Assembly (NCBI GenBank): GCA_945787305.1
Contig: CALZIH010000164.1
Span: forward strand, 1 to 11,458
Reading direction: 5' to 3'
DNA: 11,458 nt
DNA from: an uncultured Desulfobulbaceae bacterium
GTDB taxonomy: Bacteria > Desulfobacterota > Desulfobulbia > Desulfobulbales > Desulfobulbaceae
The translations under genes and the position numbers were made by a program. This document shows positions 1 through 7,274 of the stretch, piece after piece. Within the stretch, counting starts at the first letter, position 1, and each line of letters opens with the position of its first letter. The notes beneath the pieces are model-generated. The model had not been told where the DNA came from. It searched no databases and was given only the letters and a program-made list of their open reading frames with translations.

Positions 1-53
1 TCTTCCTCTGTAACGCATAAATAATTTGTAAAATAAGTGAATAGGAATTATTA

Positions 54-82
54 ATAAATAAATCGCTATATTATTTATTTAT
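54..82. repeat. Perfect AT-rich 10-bp inverted repeat upstream of the J-domain gene
   Basis: Arms ATAAATAAAT (54-63) and ATTTATTTAT (73-82) are exact reverse complements around a 9-nt spacer. The repeat lies in the 119-bp AT-rich stretch before the first gene. A TATACT hexamer (80-85) and a TATATT hexamer (67-72) overlap it, so it could be an operator over a promoter, or a weak AT-only hairpin in a 5' leader. No convincing -35 box was found at the right distance, and AT-rich DNA makes such repeats by chance more easily than average DNA. It has no GC stem and no U-tract, so it is not an intrinsic terminator. The rest of 1-119 shows nothing else recognisable. Confidence 0.4.
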
Positions 83-119
83 ACTGCTGCTAGTCACACT
101 CTATTGTAAAACTATTACT

Positions 120-1127
120 ATGTATCTTGCCCGTAGGGTTATAGACGACCACCTGGAATATGTTCTCTGTGAGTCCTATGATAACGGGAGTTGTCTTACT
201 AACCGTGACCTTGTCCGCCTTGGTGCTCACCCCGACCAATTCATATTGTATCCAGGCGGCACCTCTTTTTATATAGACGATCGACTGTTCGACTTGTTGC
301 TGGAAAAGGGCGTTACTGCATCATACGAAGAGGTTGAGAAGTTTTTTCTTCCCTTTCTTGACCCCTATATCCAGGCGAAAATTGCACCGTTTTATGATCG
401 CAGCAACAACCGTAAATGGAAACCGATGTCGGTAAAGGACCGATCTAAGGTCCTAAGAAAAACCCATATCTTTGATCGTAGACGGATGCATTATCTGCGA
501 TTTGGTCAAGTCGACCAGCGTCGTCTCGATAAATCAGCGACGCTATTTAAAGATCTGCTTTATAAATCAAGAGATGAGCTGGAACAGTTCATACTCGAAC
601 AGGAGCAAGCCCTTACGCCCGGTGAGTATAAACGGTACGTTTTTGCCATATTTGATCTCCAGCGCTTTTTCTCAGAGAGTTTTGCCCGCACCATGCCCCA
701 TGCCCTTGATGAAGATAAGACTGACGAACTTTTTATCCAGGAGGTTTGTCTACTCGATCGAGACCAATCCTTCTGGCGAGGTATGGAGCGGCATGGTCGT
801 CTGCCGCCTTATCTCATCCGCTATGTGGTCATGTATTTTGATTACAATTTTCCAGGCGGCAGAACCTGGGAAGAGTATATCCGATCATTTACCGGTTCTC
901 ACCATCGTAACCAGGCCGTAAAAGGTTCACGCCGGATGTCCATGAACGAGGCAAGTAGCGTCTTTGGTGTAGGGCAGGCCGAACTTGCCTCTATGGACAA
1001 GAAGGAGTTGACCAAAGTCTACCGAAAAAAAGCCCATGAATTGCACCCGGACAAGGAGGGTGGCGATCATGATCGTTTTATTGAGTTGACAGCAGCCTAT
1101 AACGAATTGCTGCGTAGTAAGGTTTGA
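120..1127 (+). CDS. Protein with C-terminal J-domain (DnaJ-like), 335 aa
   Basis: The last ~60 residues (about 277-335) form a J-domain: a helix with KVYRKKAHEL, then the HPD tripeptide at residues 309-311, then a closing helix with FIELTAAYNELL. HPD is the element that J-proteins use to stimulate ATP hydrolysis by Hsp70/DnaK, so this protein is probably a DnaK co-chaperone. Residues 1-276 match no family that I recognise. They are charged, rich in aromatic residues and Arg, and have no signal peptide or membrane segment, so the protein should be cytoplasmic. The Gly/Phe region, zinc finger and C-terminal substrate domains of true DnaJ are absent, so it is a class-C type J-protein. The ATG at 120 has no clear Shine-Dalgarno. 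The stop TGA (1125-1127) overlaps the TTG start of the following ABC gene, which suggests translational coupling. The J-domain call is firm; the cellular role is unknown. Confidence 0.85.
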   Translation: MYLARRVIDDHLEYVLCESYDNGSCLTNRDLVRLGAHPDQFILYPGGTSFYIDDRLFDLLLEKGVTASYEEVEKFFLPFLDPYIQAKIAPFYDRSNNRKWKPMSVKDRSKVLRKTHIFDRRRMHYLRFGQVDQRRLDKSATLFKDLLYKSRDELEQFILEQEQALTPGEYKRYVFAIFDLQRFFSESFARTMPHALDEDKTDELFIQEVCLLDRDQSFWRGMERHGRLPPYLIRYVVMYFDYNFPGGRTWEEYIRSFTGSHHRNQAVKGSRRMSMNEASSVFGVGQAELASMDKKELTKVYRKKAHELHPDKEGGDHDRFIELTAAYNELLRSKV

Positions 1128-2884
1128 CAAATCCCACAACATCTCCGGCCGGTTTACGTCTTTTACTAGACCTGCTGACGCCTCTCTTCCGCCGGCATCG
1201 GCTCAGGTTGAGCATCGGCTTTGCTGCCCTGATCGGCGTTGATTTTCTCCAACTTCTGATTCCGAGAATCCTGAAAAAAGGCATCGACAGCCTCAGTCTT
1301 CACTCTGCCACCAGCACAAATCTGTTCCGGCTGGCCCTGCTCATTCTTTTGATAGCCGGTATGGTTGCTTTACTTCGTTTTGTCTGGAGAACCCTGATTC
1401 TTGGTTTTTCAAGGCTGCTTGAAAGGAGTTTGCGCGAAAGAATTTTTACTCATCTCCTGTTGCTTGATCGTTCGTTTTTTAACCGTTGGTCCACCGGTGC
1501 ACTGATGGCACATTCCAGTAACGACCTTGCCGCAGTGCAGATGGCCTGCGGTATGGGAATGGTTGCCGCTGTGGACGCTCTTGTCATGTCAATGGCAGCT
1601 ATCTGCTTTATGCTGGCCATTGATGTCCAATTAACCGTGATCGCACTGCTGCCGATGCCAATACTTGCTCTTTGCACGAAGGTATTATCGGGCAGAATGC
1701 ATAAACATTTCACACGGGTGCAGGAACAGTTCGGTACGTTAACTGAATATGTTCGGAGCGCTGTAGTTTCCATTCGCCTGATAAAAGGGTATTGCCTGGA
1801 ACTCCCGCAGGAAAAAGAATTCGCCCGTCTGGGAAAACAGTATGTACAAAGTAATTTGCGAGTTGCAGTAATTCAGGGACTCCTTCATCCGTTGGCCACG
1901 CTCACCGGGAACCTTGGCATGTTGCTTGTGCTCTATTTCGGGGGGCAGCAAGTGGTCAGTGGGCAGATTACGCTTGGTGATTTTGTAGCCTTTATTGCTT
2001 ACCTTGCCATGCTGATCTGGCCGATGATGGCCATTGGCTGGGTGGCCAACCTCTTTCAGCGAGGCCTCAGTTCCTTGCGCAGGGTTTCCTCGCTTCTGCA
2101 GGAACAGACTACCGTTAGCGGTGGAAACGGTGTTGTTCAACTAACAGCTGATAACACTGTGGTCAGTTGTACCGGGCTGACCTTTACCTACCCTGGTTCA
2201 GTTACGCCCTCACTTCAGGATGTAAACCTTGTCCTCAAGCCTGGCATATATGGCCTGACCGGCAGAACCGGTTCCGGTAAGTCCACCTTTTGCAGATTGA
2301 TAGCAAGATTGTATCCTGTTGATGATGGCATGATCGATATGGGGGGGACAGATCTTAACACCTTTGCTGTGGCGTCTGTTCGAGATCAGATTGGGTATGT
2401 CGGTCAACAGGTATTCCTTTTCAGCGATACCCTCTATAACAATATCAGTTTTGGCCGCCCGGATGCAAGCCGAGAAGAGGTGGAGGCTGCAGCACGAGCA
2501 GCGGCGATTCATGACGATATTCTTTCCTTTACCGACGGCTATAAATCCCTGGTTGGCGAACGGGGGATAAAGCTTTCCGGTGGCCAAAGACAGCGTATCG
2601 CCCTTGCCCGTGCTCTGCTTTCTGATCGGCAGATCTTAATTATTGATGACGGCTTGTCAGCCCTTGATGTCGTAACTGAACAGGAGGTGTTCACCGCTCT
2701 TGAACAGCAGTACACAGGCCGCCTGGTTCTCCTGGTGTCTCATCGGGTTAATCTTCTCCGGGCGACGAGCAGGATCATTGCCTTCGACCAGGGAAGAATT
2801 CTTGCCGTCGGCGACCATGAGCAAATGATCGCTGCCAGTTCTCTCTATCAGGTTATGGTGGAAAAACAACAGGATCATGCGTAA
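1124..2884 (+). CDS. ABC exporter half-transporter with degenerate Walker B (heterodimer subunit 1), 586 aa
   Basis: An N-terminal exporter-type transmembrane domain (about residues 15-310, several hydrophobic spans) is fused to a nucleotide-binding domain. Visible motifs are Walker A GRTGSGKST (380-388), signature LSGGQ (484-488), Walker B ILIIDD ending at D508-D509, and H-loop His540. The residue after the Walker B Asp is normally the catalytic Glu; here it is Asp509, as in the degenerate subunit of heterodimeric exporters such as BmrC or TM287. With the next gene it should form one inner-membrane exporter, with this subunit supplying the intact signature to the active site. The substrate is unknown; relatives carry drugs, lipids or peptides. 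The start is TTG at 1124, overlapping the previous stop by 4 bp. No nearby ATG competes, but a somewhat later start cannot be excluded. It overlaps the next gene by 8 bp. Confidence 0.92.
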   Translation: MTNPTTSPAGLRLLLDLLTPLFRRHRLRLSIGFAALIGVDFLQLLIPRILKKGIDSLSLHSATSTNLFRLALLILLIAGMVALLRFVWRTLILGFSRLLERSLRERIFTHLLLLDRSFFNRWSTGALMAHSSNDLAAVQMACGMGMVAAVDALVMSMAAICFMLAIDVQLTVIALLPMPILALCTKVLSGRMHKHFTRVQEQFGTLTEYVRSAVVSIRLIKGYCLELPQEKEFARLGKQYVQSNLRVAVIQGLLHPLATLTGNLGMLLVLYFGGQQVVSGQITLGDFVAFIAYLAMLIWPMMAIGWVANLFQRGLSSLRRVSSLLQEQTTVSGGNGVVQLTADNTVVSCTGLTFTYPGSVTPSLQDVNLVLKPGIYGLTGRTGSGKSTFCRLIARLYPVDDGMIDMGGTDLNTFAVASVRDQIGYVGQQVFLFSDTLYNNISFGRPDASREEVEAAARAAAIHDDILSFTDGYKSLVGERGIKLSGGQRQRIALARALLSDRQILIIDDGLSALDVVTEQEVFTALEQQYTGRLVLLVSHRVNLLRATSRIIAFDQGRILAVGDHEQMIAASSLYQVMVEKQQDHA

Positions 2885-4664
2885 TTACGGCTACACGGAA
2901 AAAGGGCAGGTTGGTTCCCTTGTCGATCTGCACATCTGGAAACGCATCCTTGGTTATTGCCGACCGTACCTTTCCTGGCTAACTCTGGCAGTTCTCCTCT
3001 CTTTTATGGTCACCGGTGCAACCCTGGGTTTACCGAGATTGGTTAAAATTGGTATCGATAATTATATCACCCAATCCTCTTTAACTGTTGATCAACAGAT
3101 TCAGGGGCTTGCCAGTGTCGTCTTTGATTATGGTCTATTAGTGGGCTTGATTTTCTGCAGTAGTTTCTGCCAGGTTGTCGTGTTGGAGTGGGTAGGGCAG
3201 CAGATTATGCAGAGGTTGCGACAGCAGCTTTTTGAGCATCTCCTTACCCTGGAGGTCGATTTTTTTCAACAGCACCCCACAGGTAAGCTGGTCACCCGCC
3301 TGACCAATGACATCCAGAATATGCATGAAATGTTTACCTCGGTGATGGTGACCCTGTTTAATGACCTCCTTAAACTTTTCGGCATCCTTGTTGTTCTCTA
3401 TCTGATGAATGTTCGGCTGGCCCTTATAATGACTATCTTTCTTCCTGCCTCTATTCTGCTTACGGTTGTCTTTTCCAGGTTGGCAAGAGAGTGTTTCCGA
3501 TCAATTCGCAGTCAGTTGGCTAGATTAAACAGTTTTCTCCAAGAAGCCATTTCCAACATGACTATTGTGCAACTCTATGGGCGAGAACAAAAGATGGCAG
3601 AAATGTATGGAGCGTTAACCCTCGGGTATCTGCACCGAAATTTCGCCCAGATCAGGTTGTTTGGCACGTTTCTTCCCTTGAGTGAATTCATGAGTACAAC
3701 CGCGGTTGCCTTGATCTTATGGTATGGCGGTGGTGAGGTTTTACGGCAATCGCTGACCCTTGGAGAACTTGTTGCCTTTATTTCTTACATGCGTCTCTTC
3801 TTTCAACCGATGCGGGAGCTTTCCCAGAAATATTCAATAGTTCAGTCTGCCATGGCCTCAGCCGAACGAATTTTTCAATTACTGGATACCTCCGTCACCA
3901 TGCAGTTCCTTGAACCTGTCTACAACCCTAAAACTGTTACCGGGACAATTAAACTGGAAAACGTGAACTTTGGTTATACCGCGCACGAGCCTGTGCTGAA
4001 AAAACTGGATCTTGAGATTCCGGCGGCAAAGATCTCCGCACTTGTTGGCGCCACAGGATCGGGTAAGTCAACACTGGCTGGTTTATTGGTCAGATTTTAC
4101 GACCCACAGGCCGGAATCATCCTGCTTGATGATGTCGATCTGCGCAGGTATCCGCTGGAAGTGCTGCGTCAGCATATTGGGATCATAATGCAGGAAGTAT
4201 TTCTTCTTCCTGACACCGTTCGGGCCAACATTGCCGCAGGAAGCCAGATTCTAGAAAAGGACCTGTGTGATCTTGTAGAACAGACGGGCTTGCAGGGGCT
4301 TGTCGATCGTTTGCCCCAAGGGCTCGAGACAATCATCGGTGAAGGTGGTGTTGAGTTGTCGGCAGGGGAGAAGCAATTGATAGCCTTTGTCAGAGTCTTG
4401 GCGAGGAATCCTGCTGTATTGATTTTTGATGAGGCAACGGCAGCCATCGACACTGCAAGCGAAAACATTTTGGAACAAGCGGTAGAAGCAGGATTCCATG
4501 ATAGAACTGTGCTGATCATAGCGCACAGGCTTTCAACTGTCCGTAGAGCTGACCATATTCTTGTCATGGAAAATGGCCAGATTGTCGAGCAAGGAAACCA
4601 TGATACCTTGATTCAAAAAAACGGGGTCTATAAAAAACTCGTGGAAATCGACCTCCAGAAATGA
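2877..4664 (+). CDS. ABC exporter half-transporter with canonical catalytic site (heterodimer subunit 2), 595 aa
   Basis: The layout is a transmembrane domain (about residues 20-330) followed by a nucleotide-binding domain. Walker A is GATGSGKST (391-399). Walker B ends LIFDE with D518 and the catalytic Glu E519 intact, and the H-loop is His550. The ABC signature is LSAGE (494-498) in place of LSGGQ. This is the mirror image of the partner: in the heterodimer, this subunit's Walker A/B/His pair with the partner's intact LSGGQ (active site), while its altered signature faces the partner's Asp-substituted Walker B (degenerate site). The residues are seen; the heterodimer is inferred from knowledge of BmrCD, LmrCD and TM287/288. 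The ATG at 2877 lies inside the 3' end of the upstream gene with only AGGA immediately before it, so translational coupling is likely. No obvious intrinsic terminator follows the stop at 4662-4664. Confidence 0.92.
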   Translation: MRNYGYTEKGQVGSLVDLHIWKRILGYCRPYLSWLTLAVLLSFMVTGATLGLPRLVKIGIDNYITQSSLTVDQQIQGLASVVFDYGLLVGLIFCSSFCQVVVLEWVGQQIMQRLRQQLFEHLLTLEVDFFQQHPTGKLVTRLTNDIQNMHEMFTSVMVTLFNDLLKLFGILVVLYLMNVRLALIMTIFLPASILLTVVFSRLARECFRSIRSQLARLNSFLQEAISNMTIVQLYGREQKMAEMYGALTLGYLHRNFAQIRLFGTFLPLSEFMSTTAVALILWYGGGEVLRQSLTLGELVAFISYMRLFFQPMRELSQKYSIVQSAMASAERIFQLLDTSVTMQFLEPVYNPKTVTGTIKLENVNFGYTAHEPVLKKLDLEIPAAKISALVGATGSGKSTLAGLLVRFYDPQAGIILLDDVDLRRYPLEVLRQHIGIIMQEVFLLPDTVRANIAAGSQILEKDLCDLVEQTGLQGLVDRLPQGLETIIGEGGVELSAGEKQLIAFVRVLARNPAVLIFDEATAAIDTASENILEQAVEAGFHDRTVLIIAHRLSTVRRADHILVMENGQIVEQGNHDTLIQKNGVYKKLVEIDLQK

Positions 4665-4778
4665 GAAGATAGCGAGACCCTCCTGTCAACCTTTTGCCTC
4701 AATCCCCCTCCTTTCCATATACCAAACCTGGCCTTGACCTTTATTCCAAACTATGGATTCAGGGTTGTTTCGGTTTCT

Positions 4779-4803
4779 CTTGGATAATTTTCTTTAATCC
4801 AAG
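4779..4803. repeat. 7-bp inverted repeat upstream of the candidate wspA promoter
   Basis: Arms CTTGGAT (4779-4785) and ATCCAAG (4797-4803) are perfect reverse complements around an 11-nt AT-rich spacer. The repeat ends 15 bp before the putative -35 box. This spacing fits a dyad operator better than a terminator, because the stem is short and no T-run follows directly. Function is unknown; chance is possible. Confidence 0.35.
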
Positions 4804-4818
4804 GTGTATTACATTTGT

Positions 4819-4848
4819 TTGAACCAGAGTTATTTGATACACTTTAAT
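4819..4848 (+). promoter_or_regulatory. Candidate sigma70-type promoter for the wsp operon
   Basis: TTGAAC (4819-4824) is followed after 18 bp by TTTAAT (4843-4848), matching 4/6 and 5/6 of the sigma70 consensus. Transcription would start near 4855, placing the GC-rich repeat element at the very 5' end of the mRNA. It is the best pair seen in the gap. No sigma54-type -24/-12 pair was found by eye. The surrounding AT content makes a chance match quite possible. Confidence 0.35.
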
Positions 4849-4857
4849 AAGTTAAAG

Positions 4858-4904
4858 TTGTCGGTGTCGTAAAAAGCCTCGCCGACGACGGCGGATAGGT
4901 TATA
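4858..4904 (+). repeat. 47-nt intergenic repeat element, copy 1 (wspA leader)
   Basis: This segment matches 7147-7193 at 40 of 47 positions without gaps. The shared core includes CGTAAAAAGCC and CGACGGCGG. It can form a 7-bp stem (4860-4866 with 4880-4886, one G-T wobble) whose loop displays the CGTAAAAAGCC core. Copy 2 can also form a 7-bp stem, but its 3' arm is shifted by 3 nt. An alternative pairing, GTCGT (4866-4870) with ACGAC (4885-4889), is also available. It could be a member of a dispersed palindromic repeat family or a regulatory RNA element of the wsp mRNA. It does not match any riboswitch consensus that I know. Confidence 0.7.
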
Positions 4905-4929
4905 GAAGTCTGGTTAACATTTTCAGAAA

Positions 4930-4981
4930 GGCCCTAGATGCTTTATCTGGTGCATGACGCATGGACAACGGTGCCAGGGCC
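4930..4981 (+). repeat. Inverted repeat that may fold in the wspA leader
   Basis: GGCCCT (4930-4935) is complementary to AGGGCC (4976-4981), enclosing about 40 nt that contain smaller ATGC/GCAT complementarities. It could fold as a branched hairpin about 60 nt before the wspA start. The stem is only 6 bp and no function is known. Confidence 0.3.
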
Positions 4982-5040
4982 CATCCAGCTTAATTTACAA
5001 TCATACATTTTTATAATTTCAGTAGGAAGAGGCTGCGATA

Positions 5041-6678
5041 ATGTTTCAATTTGTGAAGAAAATTAATGTTCGGTGGCGGTTGCTTGGTTTTATATTCTGC
5101 TTGCTTCTGTTTATTGTTCTGTCCGGCACCGGCGGGTTACTTGGCATGCGTGATACAAAACAGTCGTTGTCCATGGTCTATAACAACAACGTTAAACCAA
5201 TGGAAGAAATGCGGCAAATCAGTGAATTGCTCAAGTATGACGTCTCAAATTCCGCTGAAAGAATACTGTATGAACAGATAACCTGGGCAGAGGCAAGTAA
5301 AAGAGTAGAGGCTGCCAAGGGAAAAATTGATAAAAAAATAGAAGAGTTGATCAATGACACCAAAAAAGGCAGTCAGGGGGGGCAAAATTGGCTAGCCGAT
5401 AATCTATCCCTGTTTGACGATACCAAGGCCATGGTCGTGGATGTCCTCTCCGTTATACAGAAAAACGATGAAGATCAATTGGATGATTTATTCAACAATT
5501 ACCTGGAACCCTTTCTCGATACGTTTAATGAAAAGATAAATGGATTGATGCTGGGTAGAATATCAGCAGTGAAAAATGAGTATGAACGGGCGGAAAATAG
5601 GTACAGCTGGTCACAAGGTGCCTTTGGAGCCACAATTCTGATCGGCGTTTTTGTCGCGCTGATGGTCGGGTTTTTCCTGATGCGCAGCATCAACGATCCC
5701 TTAAAACGGCTTACCATGGCAATGGATGTGATGATGCAAGGGGATCTTTCCCATAAATTGAATTATGACTTAAAGGATGAGTTCGGCGTGTTGATTGATG
5801 GGTTCAATCAGATGACTGATTATCTTGAAGACCTGATCACGCAGATTCGGCACGCCGGAATCCAGGTGACCAGTTCTATAACGGAAATTGCCGCCAGCAC
5901 GAGGGAGCAGGAAGCCACCGCCAATGAACATGCCGCAACAGCAAGTGAAATAGCAGCCTCGACCAATCAAATTGCAGCCACTTCTGCCAATTTAATGAGG
6001 ACTATGAAACAGGTCAACAGCCTGACATTAAATGCGGCTTCGGCAGCCGAGGACGGTCACTCCGGTCTGGTTAATATTGACACCACGATGGTGCGGATGG
6101 AAGATTCAACCGGATCCATTGTGAATAAACTGTCTGTACTTAGTGAAAAGGCAGGCGATATAGCCGGAGTGGTTAAAACGATCAACAAGCTGGCTGATCA
6201 AACCAACCTGTTGTCTCTCAACGCCGCTATAGAAGCTGAAAAAGCAGGAGAATACGGAACCGGTTTTTCGGTAGTCGCCACTGAAATACGCAGACTGGCT
6301 GATCAGACCGCCGTTGCCACCTATGACATAGAACAGATGGTTCAGGGTGTTCAATCTGCGGTGTCCTCCTCTGTCATGGGTATTGATAAATTTGCAAAGG
6401 AAGTCCGGGTTAGTGTGGAAAACATCCGTGACGGCAGTGAACGGATTGAGGGGGTTATCGAACAAGTCCAAGTCCTTAAACCACAGATAAAGACAATTAG
6501 CGAAGGTATAGAAGCCCAGTCGCTTGGAGCAAAACAGATCAGTGAAGCCACCGGTCAGATGAATAATGCCGCCCAGCAGAGTGCTGAATCTATTGGTCAG
6601 GTAAGCCAGACAATAGATAGGCTTCAACAGGCAGCCCATGGGTTACAAGAAGCTATTGCAAAGTTCAAAGTTGCATGA
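5041..6678 (+). CDS. wspA: WspA-like methyl-accepting chemotaxis receptor, 545 aa
   Basis: This is a membrane chemoreceptor: a short basic cytoplasmic tail, TM1 (about 14-34), a ~160-residue periplasmic region with four-helix-bundle character, TM2 (about 194-214), HAMP (about 215-267) and a long coiled-coil methyl-accepting domain. The hairpin tip INKLADQTNLLSLNAAIEAE (381-400) and the following AGEYG and ATEIRRLADQTAVATYDIEQ segments closely resemble Pseudomonas WspA as I recall it. Receptors of this type hold CheW and the CheA-like kinase, and in Pseudomonas WspA responds to surface contact. There is no C-terminal NWETF-type tether for CheR, which fits a dedicated methyltransferase (wspC). 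The ATG is supported by AAGAGG 8 nt upstream. A seven-G run (5376-5382) lies in the periplasmic region. The five-gene order makes the Wsp assignment strong; the stimulus here is unknown. Confidence 0.9.
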   Translation: MFQFVKKINVRWRLLGFIFCLLLFIVLSGTGGLLGMRDTKQSLSMVYNNNVKPMEEMRQISELLKYDVSNSAERILYEQITWAEASKRVEAAKGKIDKKIEELINDTKKGSQGGQNWLADNLSLFDDTKAMVVDVLSVIQKNDEDQLDDLFNNYLEPFLDTFNEKINGLMLGRISAVKNEYERAENRYSWSQGAFGATILIGVFVALMVGFFLMRSINDPLKRLTMAMDVMMQGDLSHKLNYDLKDEFGVLIDGFNQMTDYLEDLITQIRHAGIQVTSSITEIAASTREQEATANEHAATASEIAASTNQIAATSANLMRTMKQVNSLTLNAASAAEDGHSGLVNIDTTMVRMEDSTGSIVNKLSVLSEKAGDIAGVVKTINKLADQTNLLSLNAAIEAEKAGEYGTGFSVVATEIRRLADQTAVATYDIEQMVQGVQSAVSSSVMGIDKFAKEVRVSVENIRDGSERIEGVIEQVQVLKPQIKTISEGIEAQSLGAKQISEATGQMNNAAQQSAESIGQVSQTIDRLQQAAHGLQEAIAKFKVA

Positions 6679-6698
6679 TCAGGTCGAGAGGGTAAGTG

Positions 6699-7139
6699 AT
6701 GCTGCTCCTGCTCTTTGAGACCAGCGATGGTCGCTATGCTCTGGATTCACAGAAAATAGTTGAGATCATTCCCTGCCTCATGCCGAAAAAAATACCCGGG
6801 GCTCCCGATTACGTGGCTGGAATTATAAACTACCGAGGTGAACCGGTGCCGCTATTTGATCTCTGCATTCTTTCAGGCGGAGCAGCATGTAAAAATTTTT
6901 ACAGTACCCGTATTATTTTAGTGCATTACCCTTTGGAACAGCGTGATCGTGTTATTGGACTTATAGCAGAACAAACAACAGATGTCGTCCGCTGTGACGA
7001 AAGCGATATTCGCTCATCTGGAATTCTGCTCGGTAAAAATTCAAGCTCTAGCGTGGTAAAATCCGATCAGGATGAACTGGTGCAATTGTATAATGTCGAA
7101 CAAATGATTCAGGCAAGTATTGTTCAGGGACTTTTTTAA
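6699..7139 (+). CDS. wspB: WspB-like CheW adaptor, 146 aa
   Basis: This is a single CheW-like domain spanning the whole protein. The N-terminal beta strands (LLLLFETSDGRYALDSQKIV) carry the residues typical of CheW, followed by IPGAPDYVAGIINYRGEPVP, the conserved pre-Gly-rich segment with the NYRG turn that binds the receptor and kinase. The final part is a short beta-barrel and helix. The role is to couple WspA to WspE in the membrane-bound array. It lies 20 bp after wspA. I chose ATG 6699 because the Shine-Dalgarno GAGAGGG (6686-6692) is 6 nt upstream; a GTG directly before it (6696) is too close to that site. The domain call is sure; the wspB symbol comes from position and size. Confidence 0.88.
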   Translation: MLLLLFETSDGRYALDSQKIVEIIPCLMPKKIPGAPDYVAGIINYRGEPVPLFDLCILSGGAACKNFYSTRIILVHYPLEQRDRVIGLIAEQTTDVVRCDESDIRSSGILLGKNSSSSVVKSDQDELVQLYNVEQMIQASIVQGLF

Positions 7140-7146
7140 GTAAGGA

Positions 7147-7193
7147 TTGTCGGTGCCGTAAAAAGCCACGCCACCGACGGCGGGAAAGTTATA
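7147..7193 (+). repeat. 47-nt intergenic repeat element, copy 2 (between wspB and wspC)
   Basis: This copy matches the wspA-leader element at 40/47 positions. GTCGGTG (7149-7155) is perfectly complementary to CACCGAC (7172-7178), with the conserved CGTAAAAAGCC in the loop. GCCGT (7155-7159) can alternatively pair with ACGGC (7177-7181). It starts 8 nt after the wspB stop, in the only sizeable gap (135 bp) of the operon. A segment at 7231-7251 (ACTTTATACGAGTTCATC and flanks) partly mirrors the 5' half (about 12 of 21 positions in reverse complement), so the whole gap may be one degenerate palindromic element. Nothing else is recognisable in 7140-7274. Confidence 0.7.
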
Positions 7194-7274
7194 ACTCATT
7201 GTAATTCGGTACAGTGCAAACAGCTTTTTTCACTTTATACGAGTTCATCAAGATTCAAGGGCCCTCCTCATTGA

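Larger units (their letters stand above)
4665..5040 (+). other. 376-bp gene-free leader between the ABC genes and wspA
   Basis: No convincing coding sequence is present on either strand. The first part (4665-4740) is pyrimidine-rich and holds no GC-rich hairpin with a T-run, so no terminator for the ABC operon is visible. The remainder contains, in order, an inverted repeat (4779-4803), a promoter-like pair (4819-4848), the repeat element (4858-4904), an inverted repeat (4930-4981) and the wspA ribosome binding site (purine run at 5024-5032, containing AAGAGG 8 nt before ATG 5041). If the promoter call is right, the wspA transcript carries a structured leader of about 185 nt. Confidence 0.6.

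Noticed and set aside
472..921. 149-codon plus-strand frame inside the J-domain gene
   Set aside because: It overlaps entirely with the 335-aa frame, which ends in a clear J-domain; the alternative frame looks like noise.
4779..4803. Intrinsic terminator for the ABC operon
   Set aside because: The stem is 7 bp with an AT-rich 11-nt loop and no following T-run; it lies more than 110 nt after the stop.
4858..4985. c-di-GMP riboswitch in the wspA leader
   Set aside because: The idea is attractive given the Wsp output, but the conserved GEMM-I/II sequence blocks are not present in any register I could find.
5012..5017. Perfect TATAAT just before wspA
   Set aside because: Transcription from it would begin at or inside the Shine-Dalgarno, and no -35 box lies at 16-18 bp; TTTACA (4994-4999) is only 12 bp away. 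Probably chance in AT-rich DNA.
6106..6639. 177-codon open frame on the minus strand inside wspA
   Set aside because: Antisense to the conserved signalling domain of the receptor; no recognisable motif or ribosome binding site.
6696..6698. GTG start for wspB one codon before the ATG
   Set aside because: Only 3 nt would separate it from the Shine-Dalgarno GAGAGGG, against 6 nt for the ATG at 6699.
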